Assembly: GCA_030017715.1 (NCBI GenBank)
Contig: JASEIU010000002.1
Location: 298,915 to 362,914 of the forward strand
Length of the DNA: 64,000 bases
Direction of reading: 5' to 3'
Origin: Candidatus Saccharicenans sp.
GTDB lineage: Bacteria > Acidobacteriota > Aminicenantia > Aminicenantales > Saccharicenantaceae
Of the stretch, positions 9,608 to 17,424 are shown piece by piece. The position numbers and the translations under genes are program-made. Position 1 is the stretch's first letter. Every line of letters starts with the position of its first letter. The notes below the pieces were generated by a model. The model saw only the letters and a program-made list of their open reading frames with translations. It was not told the origin of the DNA and made no database searches.

Positions 9608-9808
9608 CTAAAAATCATAGGGCAGCATTTTCTTGACGGTCTTGCGGTCAGCCGGGCTCAGCTCGGCCGGTTTGCCCAGCTGCCTGATTCTCTTGGCGGC
9701 CTTTTTAGTCAGAATGTGGCTCTTGTTGGCTTTTTTGTGCAGCACCTTTTTGCTGGCTGTTATCTTGAACCTCTTTCTGGCTGCTTTGTTGGTTTTTAGT
9801 TTTGGCAT
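9608..9808 (-). CDS. rpmI: 50S ribosomal protein L35
   Basis: A 66-residue basic protein of the large subunit. MPKLKTNKAARKRFKITASK and the C-terminus MLPYDF are typical. The start follows AGGAGGT by four bases. Its first 104 bases are also read in another frame as the C-terminal tail of infC, so L35 translation begins inside the IF3 gene. Confidence 0.97.
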   Translation of the reverse strand: MPKLKTNKAARKRFKITASKKVLHKKANKSHILTKKAAKRIRQLGKPAELSPADRKTVKKMLPYDF

Positions 9809-10364
9809 CTTTACCTCCTGTTCTTATCGGCACTATCAACACCGTGCTGGCCCAATCGTGCATCTTGACTTCGCCGTCCTGGCGTGCGATGTCGGAGACA
9901 TCAGACAGGACTCTGTCCATGATCTGCTGGGCCATCTCGGGATGGGCTCTCTCTCGGCCTCTTATCATTATGGTTATCTTGACCTTGTTGCCTTCCTCTA
10001 TGAATCGGCGGACGTGTTTCAGCTTGAAGTTGTAATCATGGATGCTGATTTTCGGCCGGAACTTGATTTCTTTTATCTGGACCTGTTTCTGGTGCTTTTT
10101 GGCTTCGTGTTCTTTCTTGTGCAGTTCATAGAGGAACTTGCCGTAATCCATGATCCGGCAAACCGGCGGGGAAGCCTGAGGAGCGATCTCCACCAGATCC
10201 AGTCCCTTTTCCCTGGCCAGGGCCAGGGCCTGCTGAACCGGCATGACCCCCAGCTGGTTTTTATCCTCGTCAATCACTCTGATCTCCGGAACTCTGATCA
10301 TCTCATTAATCCGGTGTGGTTTTTCCTTGCTCTTGGCCGGACGGTAGGGTTCTCGATGATAAAT
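9705..10364 (-). CDS. infC: Translation initiation factor IF-3, with AUU start and C-terminal extension
   Basis: IF-3 keeps 30S subunits free and proofreads the start codon. The standard start signature RINEMIRVPEIRVIDEDKNQ is only in frame if translation begins upstream of the first ATG (10301). Reading back gives 21 further codons, ending at an ATT (10362-10364) five bases after AAAGGAGGT. AUU is the known autoregulated start of infC in E. coli and other bacteria. That gives 219 residues with both IF3 domains (GLDLVEIAPQASPPVCRIMDYGK; FRPKISIHDYNFKLKHVRRF). The last 35 or so residues, rich in Q, K and S, are an extension translated from an alternate frame of rpmI. The ribosome-binding site overlaps the thrS stop. 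Confidence 0.93.
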   Translation of the reverse strand: MYHREPYRPAKSKEKPHRINEMIRVPEIRVIDEDKNQLGVMPVQQALALAREKGLDLVEIAPQASPPVCRIMDYGKFLYELHKKEHEAKKHQKQVQIKEIKFRPKISIHDYNFKLKHVRRFIEEGNKVKITIMIRGRERAHPEMAQQIMDRVLSDVSDIARQDGEVKMHDWASTVLIVPIRTGGKDAKTKNQQSSQKEVQDNSQQKGAAQKSQQEPHSD

Positions 10365-10376
10365 AGTTGACCTCCT

Positions 10377-12302
10377 TTATGATAAATTTATTTCCAGGGA
10401 TTTATTATTCACCAGTTCTTTCAGTCGGGCCAGCAAATGGTCAAGGGCCACCTGGCCGTGGTCACCCTGACCGTGAATTCTAAGAGACAGGTTGCGCTGG
10501 CTGACTTCCTTATCGCCGACGATAGCCATCAGCGGAATCTTCTGCATCTCGGCCTGTCTGATTTTTTTATTGACCTTTTCTCTGGACTCGTCGACCTGAA
10601 CTCTGAATCCTTCGGCCCGGAAGAATTCCTGGAGTTCCCGGGCGTAGGCTTCATGTCGGTCGGCTATGGGCAGTATGGTCATCTGGACGGGGGCCAGCCA
10701 AAGAGGAAAACTACCCTTGAAATGTTCTATCAGCACTCCGAAGAACCTTTCCATCGACCCCAGCAGCGCCCGGTGAATCATAAAGGGCCGGTGGAAATTG
10801 CCGTCCTCTCCCACATAGCTCAGCTCAAAGCGCTCGGCCAGGTTGAAATCCAGCTGAACGGTGGTGCACTGCCAGAGGCGTCCGATGGCGTCCTTGATCT
10901 TGATGTCAATCTTGGGCCCGTAAAAAACGCCTTCTCCCCTGTCAATCTGGTAGGGTAAACCGGCGTGCTTCAGGGCTTCTTCCAGAGCTTTTTCCGCCTT
11001 CTCCCAGTCTTCCAGCCTCCCGACGAACTTATCGGGTCTGGTGGCCAGATATATCCCGTAATCTCTGAAGCCAAAAGCGCTGAGAAGTTTGATGGCCAGA
11101 CGGATGACCTTTTTGATTTCGTCTTCCAGCTGGTCGCCGCGGCAGAAGATATGGGCATCATCCTGGGTGAAGCCGCGCACCCGGCAGAGGCCGTGAAGGA
11201 CCCCGCTTCTTTCATAACGGTAAACAGTGCCCAGCTCTGCCCAGCGCAGGGGAAGCTCCCGGTATGACCGCTGCTTTGATTTATAGGCAATTATGTGGAA
11301 AGGGCAATTCATCGGTTTGAGCTGGTACTTGAAACCTTCAAACTCCAGGGGCGGGAACATGGCGTCATAGAATTCGGTATGTCCGCTTCTCTTCCAGAGG
11401 TCAAGCTTGGCGATGTGCGGGGAATAAATGAAATCATACCCGTCCTTTAAGTGTTCCTCTTTCCAGAAAGCTTCTATCAGGTGACGGATTATGGCTCCTT
11501 TCGGATGCCAGATGACCAGCCCCCCGCCCAGGTCCTCGCTGGTACCATACAGGTCGAGTTCCTGACCGAGGTGGCGGTGGTCGCGTTTCCTGGCTTCTTC
11601 CAGGAAATTCAGATAATCTTCGAGCTCTTTCTGGCTGAAGAAGGCCGTTCCGTATATCCTCTGCATCTGGGGTCCGCGCTCATCGCCTTTCCAGTAGGCT
11701 CCGGAGACCGAAAGCAGCTTGAAATGCCGGATATAGCCAGTTGAGGGCAGATGAGGTCCCAGACAGAAATCCACGAAATCGCCCTGCTGGTAACAGGAAA
11801 CCTGCTGGCCGCCCTTTTCCTGGATCAGCTCCACCTTCAGGCTCTGTCCGCGGGTTTGAAATAATTTTATGGCTTCTTCTTTGCTCAGAATCAGACGTTT
11901 TACGGGCTGGTCCAGGTTGACTATTTCCCGCATCCTCTGCTCTATGGCTTCCAGGTCTTCTGGGGTAAAGGGAGTGTCACGGAGAAAGTCGTAATAAAAA
12001 CCGTTCTCGATGGCCGGACCGACACCCACCTGAATTCCGGGGAAGAGGTCGGTGACGGCATGAGCCAGCAGGTGGGCGGCGCTGTGCCTTAAAACTTCCA
12101 GAGCCTCGGGGTCGTCGGAAAAGACCGGGGAGATCTCCCTTTCCCTGTCGGCCGGATAGCTGAGGTCAAGGAGCTGGCCTTCCGAACGGAAAAGTATGGG
12201 TTTTTCAGAAAGGTGCATTTCAGACAGCAATTCGGACAGAGGAGAACCCTTTTTTATAGAAAAAACAGACTCCTCAACCCTAATTCTGATCAGGTCTTCC
12301 AT
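10377..12302 (-). CDS. thrS: Threonyl-tRNA synthetase
   Basis: Charges tRNA-Thr and edits mis-attached serine. 641 residues: an N-terminal TGS domain (about 1-62), an editing domain with the HxxxH motif (HSAAHLLAHAV, about residue 73), class II motifs (motif 2 YRYERSGVLHGLCRVRGF; motif 3 region GSMERFFGVLIEHFKG), the zinc ligands including MNCPFH, and a C-terminal anticodon-binding domain (PVQMTILPIADRHEAYA). No good ribosome-binding site precedes the ATG. tRNA-Val lies just upstream. The 5' region is too short for a T-box leader and I saw none. Confidence 0.96.
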   Translation of the reverse strand: MEDLIRIRVEESVFSIKKGSPLSELLSEMHLSEKPILFRSEGQLLDLSYPADREREISPVFSDDPEALEVLRHSAAHLLAHAVTDLFPGIQVGVGPAIENGFYYDFLRDTPFTPEDLEAIEQRMREIVNLDQPVKRLILSKEEAIKLFQTRGQSLKVELIQEKGGQQVSCYQQGDFVDFCLGPHLPSTGYIRHFKLLSVSGAYWKGDERGPQMQRIYGTAFFSQKELEDYLNFLEEARKRDHRHLGQELDLYGTSEDLGGGLVIWHPKGAIIRHLIEAFWKEEHLKDGYDFIYSPHIAKLDLWKRSGHTEFYDAMFPPLEFEGFKYQLKPMNCPFHIIAYKSKQRSYRELPLRWAELGTVYRYERSGVLHGLCRVRGFTQDDAHIFCRGDQLEDEIKKVIRLAIKLLSAFGFRDYGIYLATRPDKFVGRLEDWEKAEKALEEALKHAGLPYQIDRGEGVFYGPKIDIKIKDAIGRLWQCTTVQLDFNLAERFELSYVGEDGNFHRPFMIHRALLGSMERFFGVLIEHFKGSFPLWLAPVQMTILPIADRHEAYARELQEFFRAEGFRVQVDESREKVNKKIRQAEMQKIPLMAIVGDKEVSQRNLSLRIHGQGDHGQVALDHLLARLKELVNNKSLEINLS

Positions 12303-12351
12303 CGATTCAGTTCAACTTCTTACTTTAACTATATATATTATCACAATCAGG

Positions 12352-12382
12352 CTAACTTTTATCTGCAGGAGATAAAAATTAG
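12352..12382 (-). other. 12-bp inverted repeat between tRNA-Val and thrS
   Basis: On the minus strand CTAATTTTTATC pairs with GATAAAAGTTAG around a seven-base loop, with one G-U pair. It starts seven bases after the tRNA CCA end. No T-run follows, so a simple intrinsic terminator is unlikely. It could be an RNA-processing stem that separates the tRNA from the thrS mRNA, or part of a thrS leader. Confidence 0.5.
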
Positions 12383-12388
12383 AACAGG

Positions 12389-12463
12389 TGGTAGGCGCGG
12401 AGGGGATTGAACCCACGACCTCTTCCGCGTCAAGGAAGCGCTCTCCCACTGAGCTACGCGCCT
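12389..12463 (-). tRNA. tRNA-Val (anticodon GAC)
   Basis: The minus strand folds into a full cloverleaf: acceptor AGGCGCG/CGCGCCT, D arm GCTC-AGTGGGA-GAGC, anticodon stem CTTCC/GGAAG with loop TTGACGC giving anticodon GAC (valine, codons GUC/GUU), a short variable loop AGGTC, T arm with TTCAATC, discriminator A and an encoded CCA. The T stem has one U-U mismatch at its second pair. 75 nt including CCA. Confidence 0.95.
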
Positions 12464-12488
12464 GCCCAACGCTTTTTTAAGCTCATAT

Positions 12489-12518
12489 ATATTAATTAAA
12501 TCTGCCCTTAACTGTCAA
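12489..12518 (-). promoter_or_regulatory. Sigma-70-type promoter for tRNA-Val
   Basis: On the minus strand a perfect -35 TTGACA (12513-12518) is followed after 18 bases by TAATAT (12489-12494), or after 17 by TTAATA. The tRNA 5' end lies about 25 bases downstream. It may also drive thrS and the translation cluster. Confidence 0.7.
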
Positions 12519-12539
12519 GCAGAGGGGTTCTTTCAGGTT

Positions 12540-12563
12540 AAGACATGGTATCCAGGGTGAGGG
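12540..12563 (+). repeat. 24-bp dispersed repeat, copy 1
   Basis: The sequence beginning AAGACATGGTATCCAGGG is found again, exactly and inverted, at 52743-52766 beside a broken IS110 element. The two copies share nothing recognisable on either side. This suggests a mobile-element end, a target-site core or a recombination scar. Confidence 0.75.
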
Positions 12564-12936
12564 GAGTATCTGAGAGCCTCGTAGTGGTGAACCGGCAGTT
12601 GGAAAGGAGATTGAGGAAGCCCGGAAGAGCCTATTTTCTTTACTCTCTTCGGTTAGACCCTGGGCAAATTATGAGCAGCGCCAGAATTATATATGGGGGA
12701 CATGAAAAATTTTTAGATAGTATGGCTGCCCGTTAGTTTCTGAGGTTTCGGAGAGTCTCTCTAATCCATAAGTGAGGTGGTAACCTCGCCAAGATTGAGG
12801 ATTGTGGACTCAAAAATGATATCAGATGCAATTTCTGGCCATTGCACCAAAAATATTTGAATTGAGGATATATAAGATGTTATATTTGGCCTGTCAGGGA
12901 AAGAATTGAAAAGAATGGGCTCTTTTTCTGTTTAAG

Positions 12937-13935
12937 ATGCTAGTACGGCCTAAGGAGATGGTGATTTATGAAAAAATCAAGCTGGCAAAATACAAATTTG
13001 TTATTACCCCGAAAGAAGACCTGGAACTCCCTCCCTATAAGGGTTCCACTCTCCGGGGAGGATTTGGTTCGACTTTCCGGAAAATAAGCTGTATAGATAG
13101 GAATAAGTCCTCCTGTAAAGGGTGTTTGCTAAAAGATAAATGTGCCTATTCTTATATTTTTGATACCTCCCCTCGCTCTGATTCTGAAGTCCTTAAAAAT
13201 CTGGATGACATACCCCGACCGTTTATTATTGAGCCCCCACTCGATACAAAGACTATTTTCAACAAGGATCAGAGCCTCGACTTTAACCTCATCTTAATCG
13301 GCCAGGCTATCGATTATCTGCCTTATTTTGTCGTAACTTTCAAAGAGTTGGGAAATGAAGGAATAGGGAAAGGCAGAAAAAAGTTTATTCTGACGCAAAT
13401 CATAACAACTTCCATTCTAAACCCAGATGAAACTCTCATCTATAATTCAGGTGATGATGTAATTAAGAACCTTGAATCAAGATTCACCTGGGCGGATATC
13501 ATCGCGAATTCAATTTCGGGAACAAGAAAGTTCAAGCCAAAGTACATTACTCTAAATTTTCTAACGCCTACGCGGATCAAACATCAGGATGAATTTGTTA
13601 GTTTGCCGGATTTCCATGTCGTGATCAGAGCCCTACTTCGTCGAATTGCCAATCTGGCCTATTTTCATTGTGGAGAGAATTTAGGAATTGATTTCAATTT
13701 TTTTATACGTCAGGCGACTAAAATAAAGATTGAGGAGTTAAAGGTGCGCTGGGTCGATTGGGAACGCTACTCCTTTGCCCAGCGTAGAAGAATGAGATTG
13801 GGTGGTTTCGTTGGGGAGGTAACCTACAAGGGGGAATTAGAGCCATTTCTTCCTTTTCTCTTACTCGGTGAGCACACTCACTTGGGCAAAGGCGCCACCT
13901 TTGGAATGGGCTGGTATAGGATGATGATTAAATAA
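12937..13935 (+). CDS. cas6: CRISPR pre-crRNA processing endoribonuclease Cas6
   Basis: Cas6 is the RAMP-fold ribonuclease that cuts the array transcript in each repeat and leaves the 8-nt 5' handle. 332 residues. STLRGGFGSTFRK near the N-terminus and the glycine-rich C-terminal loop HLGKGATFGMGWYRM fit the family. A four-cysteine segment (SCIDRNKSSCKGCLLKDKC, about residues 46-65) is typical of one Cas6 branch and may bind zinc. The start is uncertain: ATG 12937 has little Shine-Dalgarno, while ATG 12958 or GTG 12961 directly follow AAGGAG. As the only Cas6, it presumably supplies crRNAs to both effectors downstream. Confidence 0.85.
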   Translation: MLVRPKEMVIYEKIKLAKYKFVITPKEDLELPPYKGSTLRGGFGSTFRKISCIDRNKSSCKGCLLKDKCAYSYIFDTSPRSDSEVLKNLDDIPRPFIIEPPLDTKTIFNKDQSLDFNLILIGQAIDYLPYFVVTFKELGNEGIGKGRKKFILTQIITTSILNPDETLIYNSGDDVIKNLESRFTWADIIANSISGTRKFKPKYITLNFLTPTRIKHQDEFVSLPDFHVVIRALLRRIANLAYFHCGENLGIDFNFFIRQATKIKIEELKVRWVDWERYSFAQRRRMRLGGFVGEVTYKGELEPFLPFLLLGEHTHLGKGATFGMGWYRMMIK

Positions 13936-13974
13936 TATGGGGAGATTATTACCAGGGTAATCTGGAATAATCTT

Positions 13975-16197
13975 ATGATTTGGGGAATGAGACTGGAAGA
14001 AATTATTGAAAATTTCTACCCCCATCAGATAGCTACGTATAGAGCCCTAGAAAAGGGGAACTCGATAATCCTCAGGGCTCCTACCGGAACAGGAAAAAGC
14101 GAAGCTGCCTTTATACCTTTTGTAGATTTAAGGGGAAAATCTCTTCCCAGCAGAATGATTTATGCTCTTCCGATGAGAGCATTGGTTAACTCTTTGCAAG
14201 CCAGATTTAAAAATTATAGCCCAGCTCTCGATATTAAAGTTCAACATGGTCAGAGAACCGAGAGCTTGCTGTTTGAGGCAGAGTGCATTGTGGCCACTCT
14301 TGACCAGGTGATTACATCCTATGCCTGTGCCCCTCTCAGCCTTGGAATAAGACATGGCAACATTCCCGCAGGAGCGGTGGCGGGAAGCTTTCTTGTTTTT
14401 GACGAAGTACACACTTTTGAACCACTGCTCGGACTTCAGAGTAGCATTATTTTGGCCGAAAGAATGAAAAACCTGGGAATCCCCTTTGTCATTATGACTG
14501 CGACTTTGCCTTCTGGATTCATGAATTCTCTTGCCAAGAGGATGAATTCCGAGATAATCGAAGTTAATGAGAAAGACCTTCCTGTAAGATTGAAAAGAGA
14601 GGTAATTCTACATCAAAATCTTGAAAAAAAGCTCTCACCAGAAAGCGTTTTGTCCCTCTATAAGAAACACCATAGCCGGCTTATAGTAGTCTGCAACACA
14701 GTGGCGAGAGCAATCTCTCTTTATAGAGAGTTAAAAGGGAAAATTATACCTGAACCTATACTCATTCATTCAAGATTTTTGGACGATGACAGAGCAAAAG
14801 CGGAAAAAAACATAGAAAATTTATTTGGAAAAAATGGCCACAAAGAGGCAGTCCTTATCACCACCCAGGTTATAGAAGTTGGAATGGACATATCCTGTGA
14901 CCTGCTTCTGTCTGAGCTTGCTCCCATAGATTCATTAATTCAGAGAGCAGGGAGATGTGTCAGGTGGGGAGGAAAGGGCGAAGTTATTGTCTTTGATATA
15001 CCTTATCATGCTCCTTACAGTGAAAAGCTTATCAATTTAACCAGAAAAATCTTGCTTGATAAATATGGAGAAAAGCTTACCTGGGAATTAGAAAAACAAA
15101 TGGTTGATGAGGTCCTGGAAGAAACATTCAGTCGGCTTGCTGAGCCACAAGCGGGAGCACATGCTATGATGTATCTTTCTAAAGGTGCTTTTGAAGGAAA
15201 AGCTTCTATTGCAGAGAAAGCGGTCAGAGAGGCCTTGTCTGTTGAAGCCTCAATATGCGATGACCCTGCTCAGCTTGGAAATCAGGTAATGTTTCTTCCG
15301 AAATGCAAAATCCATCCCTATACATTGAAAAAATTCATAAAAGAGGTCAGGCCAAAAGCTTGGCTAGTCGAGATAGACAGAAATGCTGAAGATGATTATA
15401 GCTCTACTGTCGAGTCAATTCCTTTATCCTCTGAGACTGAAATCCAGCCCAACAAATTCTATGTAATTCACAGCTCATATGCATCTTATAGCCCTGAGGA
15501 AGGGCTTATTCTGGGAAAAGCTGGTAGTTCTCTGAATATCCAGGAAAGAGAGAGAAAAAGTCTTGATCCTGATTTGAAAGAAATTCCTTTGGAAACCTGG
15601 AGAGAACATTCTATGAAAACCCTCAAGGTCTTTGAGGAAACGATTCTTCCGGTGGAAGATTTTATATATTCCAAACTTGCGCTTTGGCTCCGAGAAAATA
15701 AAGAGAGTGTCTTAAACCTAATAAAATTTGCTCTTATCGTTCATGACCTGGGTAAACTCAATAATTCATGGCAGAGAGCGATTGGGGCTACTGATAAATT
15801 CTTGGCGCATTCAGGGAATAGAGCAAGGAGAAAACTTCCTCCTCATGCCACTGTTTCGGCTTATGTTCTGAGGGATTATCTAAGACAAGAGTGGGGTAAC
15901 ATTCTCGGAGAGGCTGCTTTCTTCGCCATTGCGCACCACCATTCTGTTCGGGCGGCTAAGGTTCCCAGGTATAGAATGAGGATTGGCTGGTTTGATGAAG
16001 TGGATAATATTTTATCGGAAGCAATAGGAATAAAATTACCCTGGGAATGCGTAAGAAGCTTTGAAACCCAGGAATCTCCGACAACTCTCTCCAATCATTT
16101 CCCTGCTTTCGAAAAAGAAAAGACTTATACCTCATATGTAATTTTATCAAGAGCTTTAAGGCTGGCAGACAGGATGGCCGTGGAGAAAGTCCCTTAG
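13975..16197 (+). CDS. cas3: CRISPR-associated helicase-nuclease Cas3 with C-terminal HD domain
   Basis: The DNA-shredding helicase-nuclease recruited by type I Cascade. 740 residues. The superfamily 2 helicase comes first: motif I APTGTGKSE (about residue 35), DEVH box VFDEVHTF (about 142), MTATLP (about 173) and motif VI IQRAGRCVRWG (about 321). The HD nuclease comes last, with VHDLGKLNNSW at about residue 588 and AIAHHHSVRAAK further on. Most Cas3 proteins have HD at the N-terminus, and type I-A usually has separate Cas3' and Cas3''. It sits apart from its Cascade, with the III-C module between. ATG 13987 is an alternative start. Confidence 0.9.
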   Translation: MIWGMRLEEIIENFYPHQIATYRALEKGNSIILRAPTGTGKSEAAFIPFVDLRGKSLPSRMIYALPMRALVNSLQARFKNYSPALDIKVQHGQRTESLLFEAECIVATLDQVITSYACAPLSLGIRHGNIPAGAVAGSFLVFDEVHTFEPLLGLQSSIILAERMKNLGIPFVIMTATLPSGFMNSLAKRMNSEIIEVNEKDLPVRLKREVILHQNLEKKLSPESVLSLYKKHHSRLIVVCNTVARAISLYRELKGKIIPEPILIHSRFLDDDRAKAEKNIENLFGKNGHKEAVLITTQVIEVGMDISCDLLLSELAPIDSLIQRAGRCVRWGGKGEVIVFDIPYHAPYSEKLINLTRKILLDKYGEKLTWELEKQMVDEVLEETFSRLAEPQAGAHAMMYLSKGAFEGKASIAEKAVREALSVEASICDDPAQLGNQVMFLPKCKIHPYTLKKFIKEVRPKAWLVEIDRNAEDDYSSTVESIPLSSETEIQPNKFYVIHSSYASYSPEEGLILGKAGSSLNIQERERKSLDPDLKEIPLETWREHSMKTLKVFEETILPVEDFIYSKLALWLRENKESVLNLIKFALIVHDLGKLNNSWQRAIGATDKFLAHSGNRARRKLPPHATVSAYVLRDYLRQEWGNILGEAAFFAIAHHHSVRAAKVPRYRMRIGWFDEVDNILSEAIGIKLPWECVRSFETQESPTTLSNHFPAFEKEKTYTSYVILSRALRLADRMAVEKVP

Positions 16198-16206
16198 AGG
16201 ATAACA

Positions 16207-17424
16207 ATGGAAATTAAAATAAATATCTTAACACCTGTTTGGACTGGAGATATTAATTCAAGGGGCAAGTCTCTTAAGTCCACGGGGATTATTGGTTCGC
16301 TTAGGTGGTGGACAGAGGCTATCTTGAAGGGAATTGGTTATAGTGTCTGTGACCCTACTGCTGAAATTCGCTGTCCACAGGAAACTAATAATCAAAAAAC
16401 TTATTGCCCTGCCTGTCTCATCTTTGGAGCAACAGGCATAAGAAGGCTTTTCAGGCTTGAGGTTAACGGAGGTGAAAAAGTATTTGATGGTGGAGCAATA
16501 ATTATCAAACCTAAGGGGAGAAATAGAGGTTGGTATTTAGGAAGTGGGTTAAGAGGGCAGATTGATTTGCGAATAATTTCCCTTGACAAGGACTTTAATG
16601 AGACTCTTTTACTTTTACCTTTGAGTATTGCCAGTAATTGGGGTGAAATAGGGGCCAAAACTCAGCATGGGTATGGAGTGGTTGCTCTTGAGGAGGAAAA
16701 GGAGCTGGTCTTTGAAGATTTCAAAAATTCAGTACGTAGAATTCTTCAGGAAGCAAGGCTCAGGAAAATCGGAATTAAAGAACGAAAGAGCATAAATGAT
16801 GTATTACCAAATCTCAAAGAAATGTTTTTTGCAAAGGTTCAGTTTGAAGCACAAGATAATAATTGGTGGAAAGAAGTTGATGGGATAAAAGAAAGAGAGC
16901 GAAAAGGAGATAATAATTATTATAAAGGTTATATAAATGATTCAAGAATGATTAGCTGGATAAATTCTGATTCTATTCCCATTGCTCCAGCAATCAAGAA
17001 TTGGTTGAGGTTTGGAAACGGAAAAGCACTGTGGCAAAGTAAAAATGATAACAAATATAAAGACATTGAGACATCGCTATTTGGGACAACAAGGGGTGAA
17101 AAATCAGCCTCAAAAATCAATATCTCCTGTGCCTATTATTTAAACAATAAGCTATGGGAATTTCGTATTTCGGGATGGATTCCTGAAAATAATTTACCAA
17201 ACGGATTTGATAGAAATAACTTCCTGAAGGCTTTAATGGCAAGCTTGAATGGAAGCGGCTCAATAAATATTCCATGGAGTAATCTTTTAGGCAACAAAAC
17301 AAAAGACCACAAATTGAAAGTCTGGCGAGAATTTAATTCGTCAAGGGATACGGTATCTCCGAACCAAGAAGATATGGAAAAATATCTGGACAGTTTAATA
17401 AAAGGTGAAGAGAGGAATAAATGA
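16207..17424 (+). CDS. cmr1: Type III CRISPR RAMP protein Cmr1 (Cas7 group)
   Basis: A Cas7-type subunit of a Cmr-like complex, which normally caps the 3' end of the crRNA filament. 405 residues. The N-terminus matches Cmr1 (ILTPVWTGDINSRGK then GIIGSLRWWTEAIL), with a CxxC pair (CPACLIFGATGIRR) around residue 75. AGAGG lies six bases before the ATG. It opens the III-C gene block and overlaps the next gene by four bases. Confidence 0.85.
   Translation: MEIKINILTPVWTGDINSRGKSLKSTGIIGSLRWWTEAILKGIGYSVCDPTAEIRCPQETNNQKTYCPACLIFGATGIRRLFRLEVNGGEKVFDGGAIIIKPKGRNRGWYLGSGLRGQIDLRIISLDKDFNETLLLLPLSIASNWGEIGAKTQHGYGVVALEEEKELVFEDFKNSVRRILQEARLRKIGIKERKSINDVLPNLKEMFFAKVQFEAQDNNWWKEVDGIKERERKGDNNYYKGYINDSRMISWINSDSIPIAPAIKNWLRFGNGKALWQSKNDNKYKDIETSLFGTTRGEKSASKINISCAYYLNNKLWEFRISGWIPENNLPNGFDRNNFLKALMASLNGSGSINIPWSNLLGNKTKDHKLKVWREFNSSRDTVSPNQEDMEKYLDSLIKGEERNK

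Larger units (their letters stand above)
12464..12936. other. Intergenic region between tRNA-Val and the CRISPR-cas operon
   Basis: 473 bases with no convincing gene. A 63-codon plus-strand open frame (12545-12736) has no ribosome-binding site and no recognisable domain. The stretch contains the tRNA-Val promoter on the minus strand, one copy of a 24-bp dispersed repeat (12540-12563), a short GTGAGGT-GGTA-ACCTCGC hairpin (12772-12789) and an A+T-rich stretch (12850-12885) that could hold the cas promoter. No -35/-10 pair of good quality was found for cas6. Confidence 0.5.

Noticed and set aside
9705..10301. infC starting at the first ATG (198 residues).
   Set aside because: The conserved RINE segment lies upstream of that ATG and a strong ribosome site points to the ATT at 10362-10364.
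12303..12388. T-box or other tRNA-sensing leader before thrS.
   Set aside because: The interval is only about 85 bases and contains no T-box sequence or specifier stem.
12545..12736. 63-codon plus-strand open frame upstream of cas6.
   Set aside because: No ribosome-binding site or domain, and its start lies in the 24-bp dispersed repeat.
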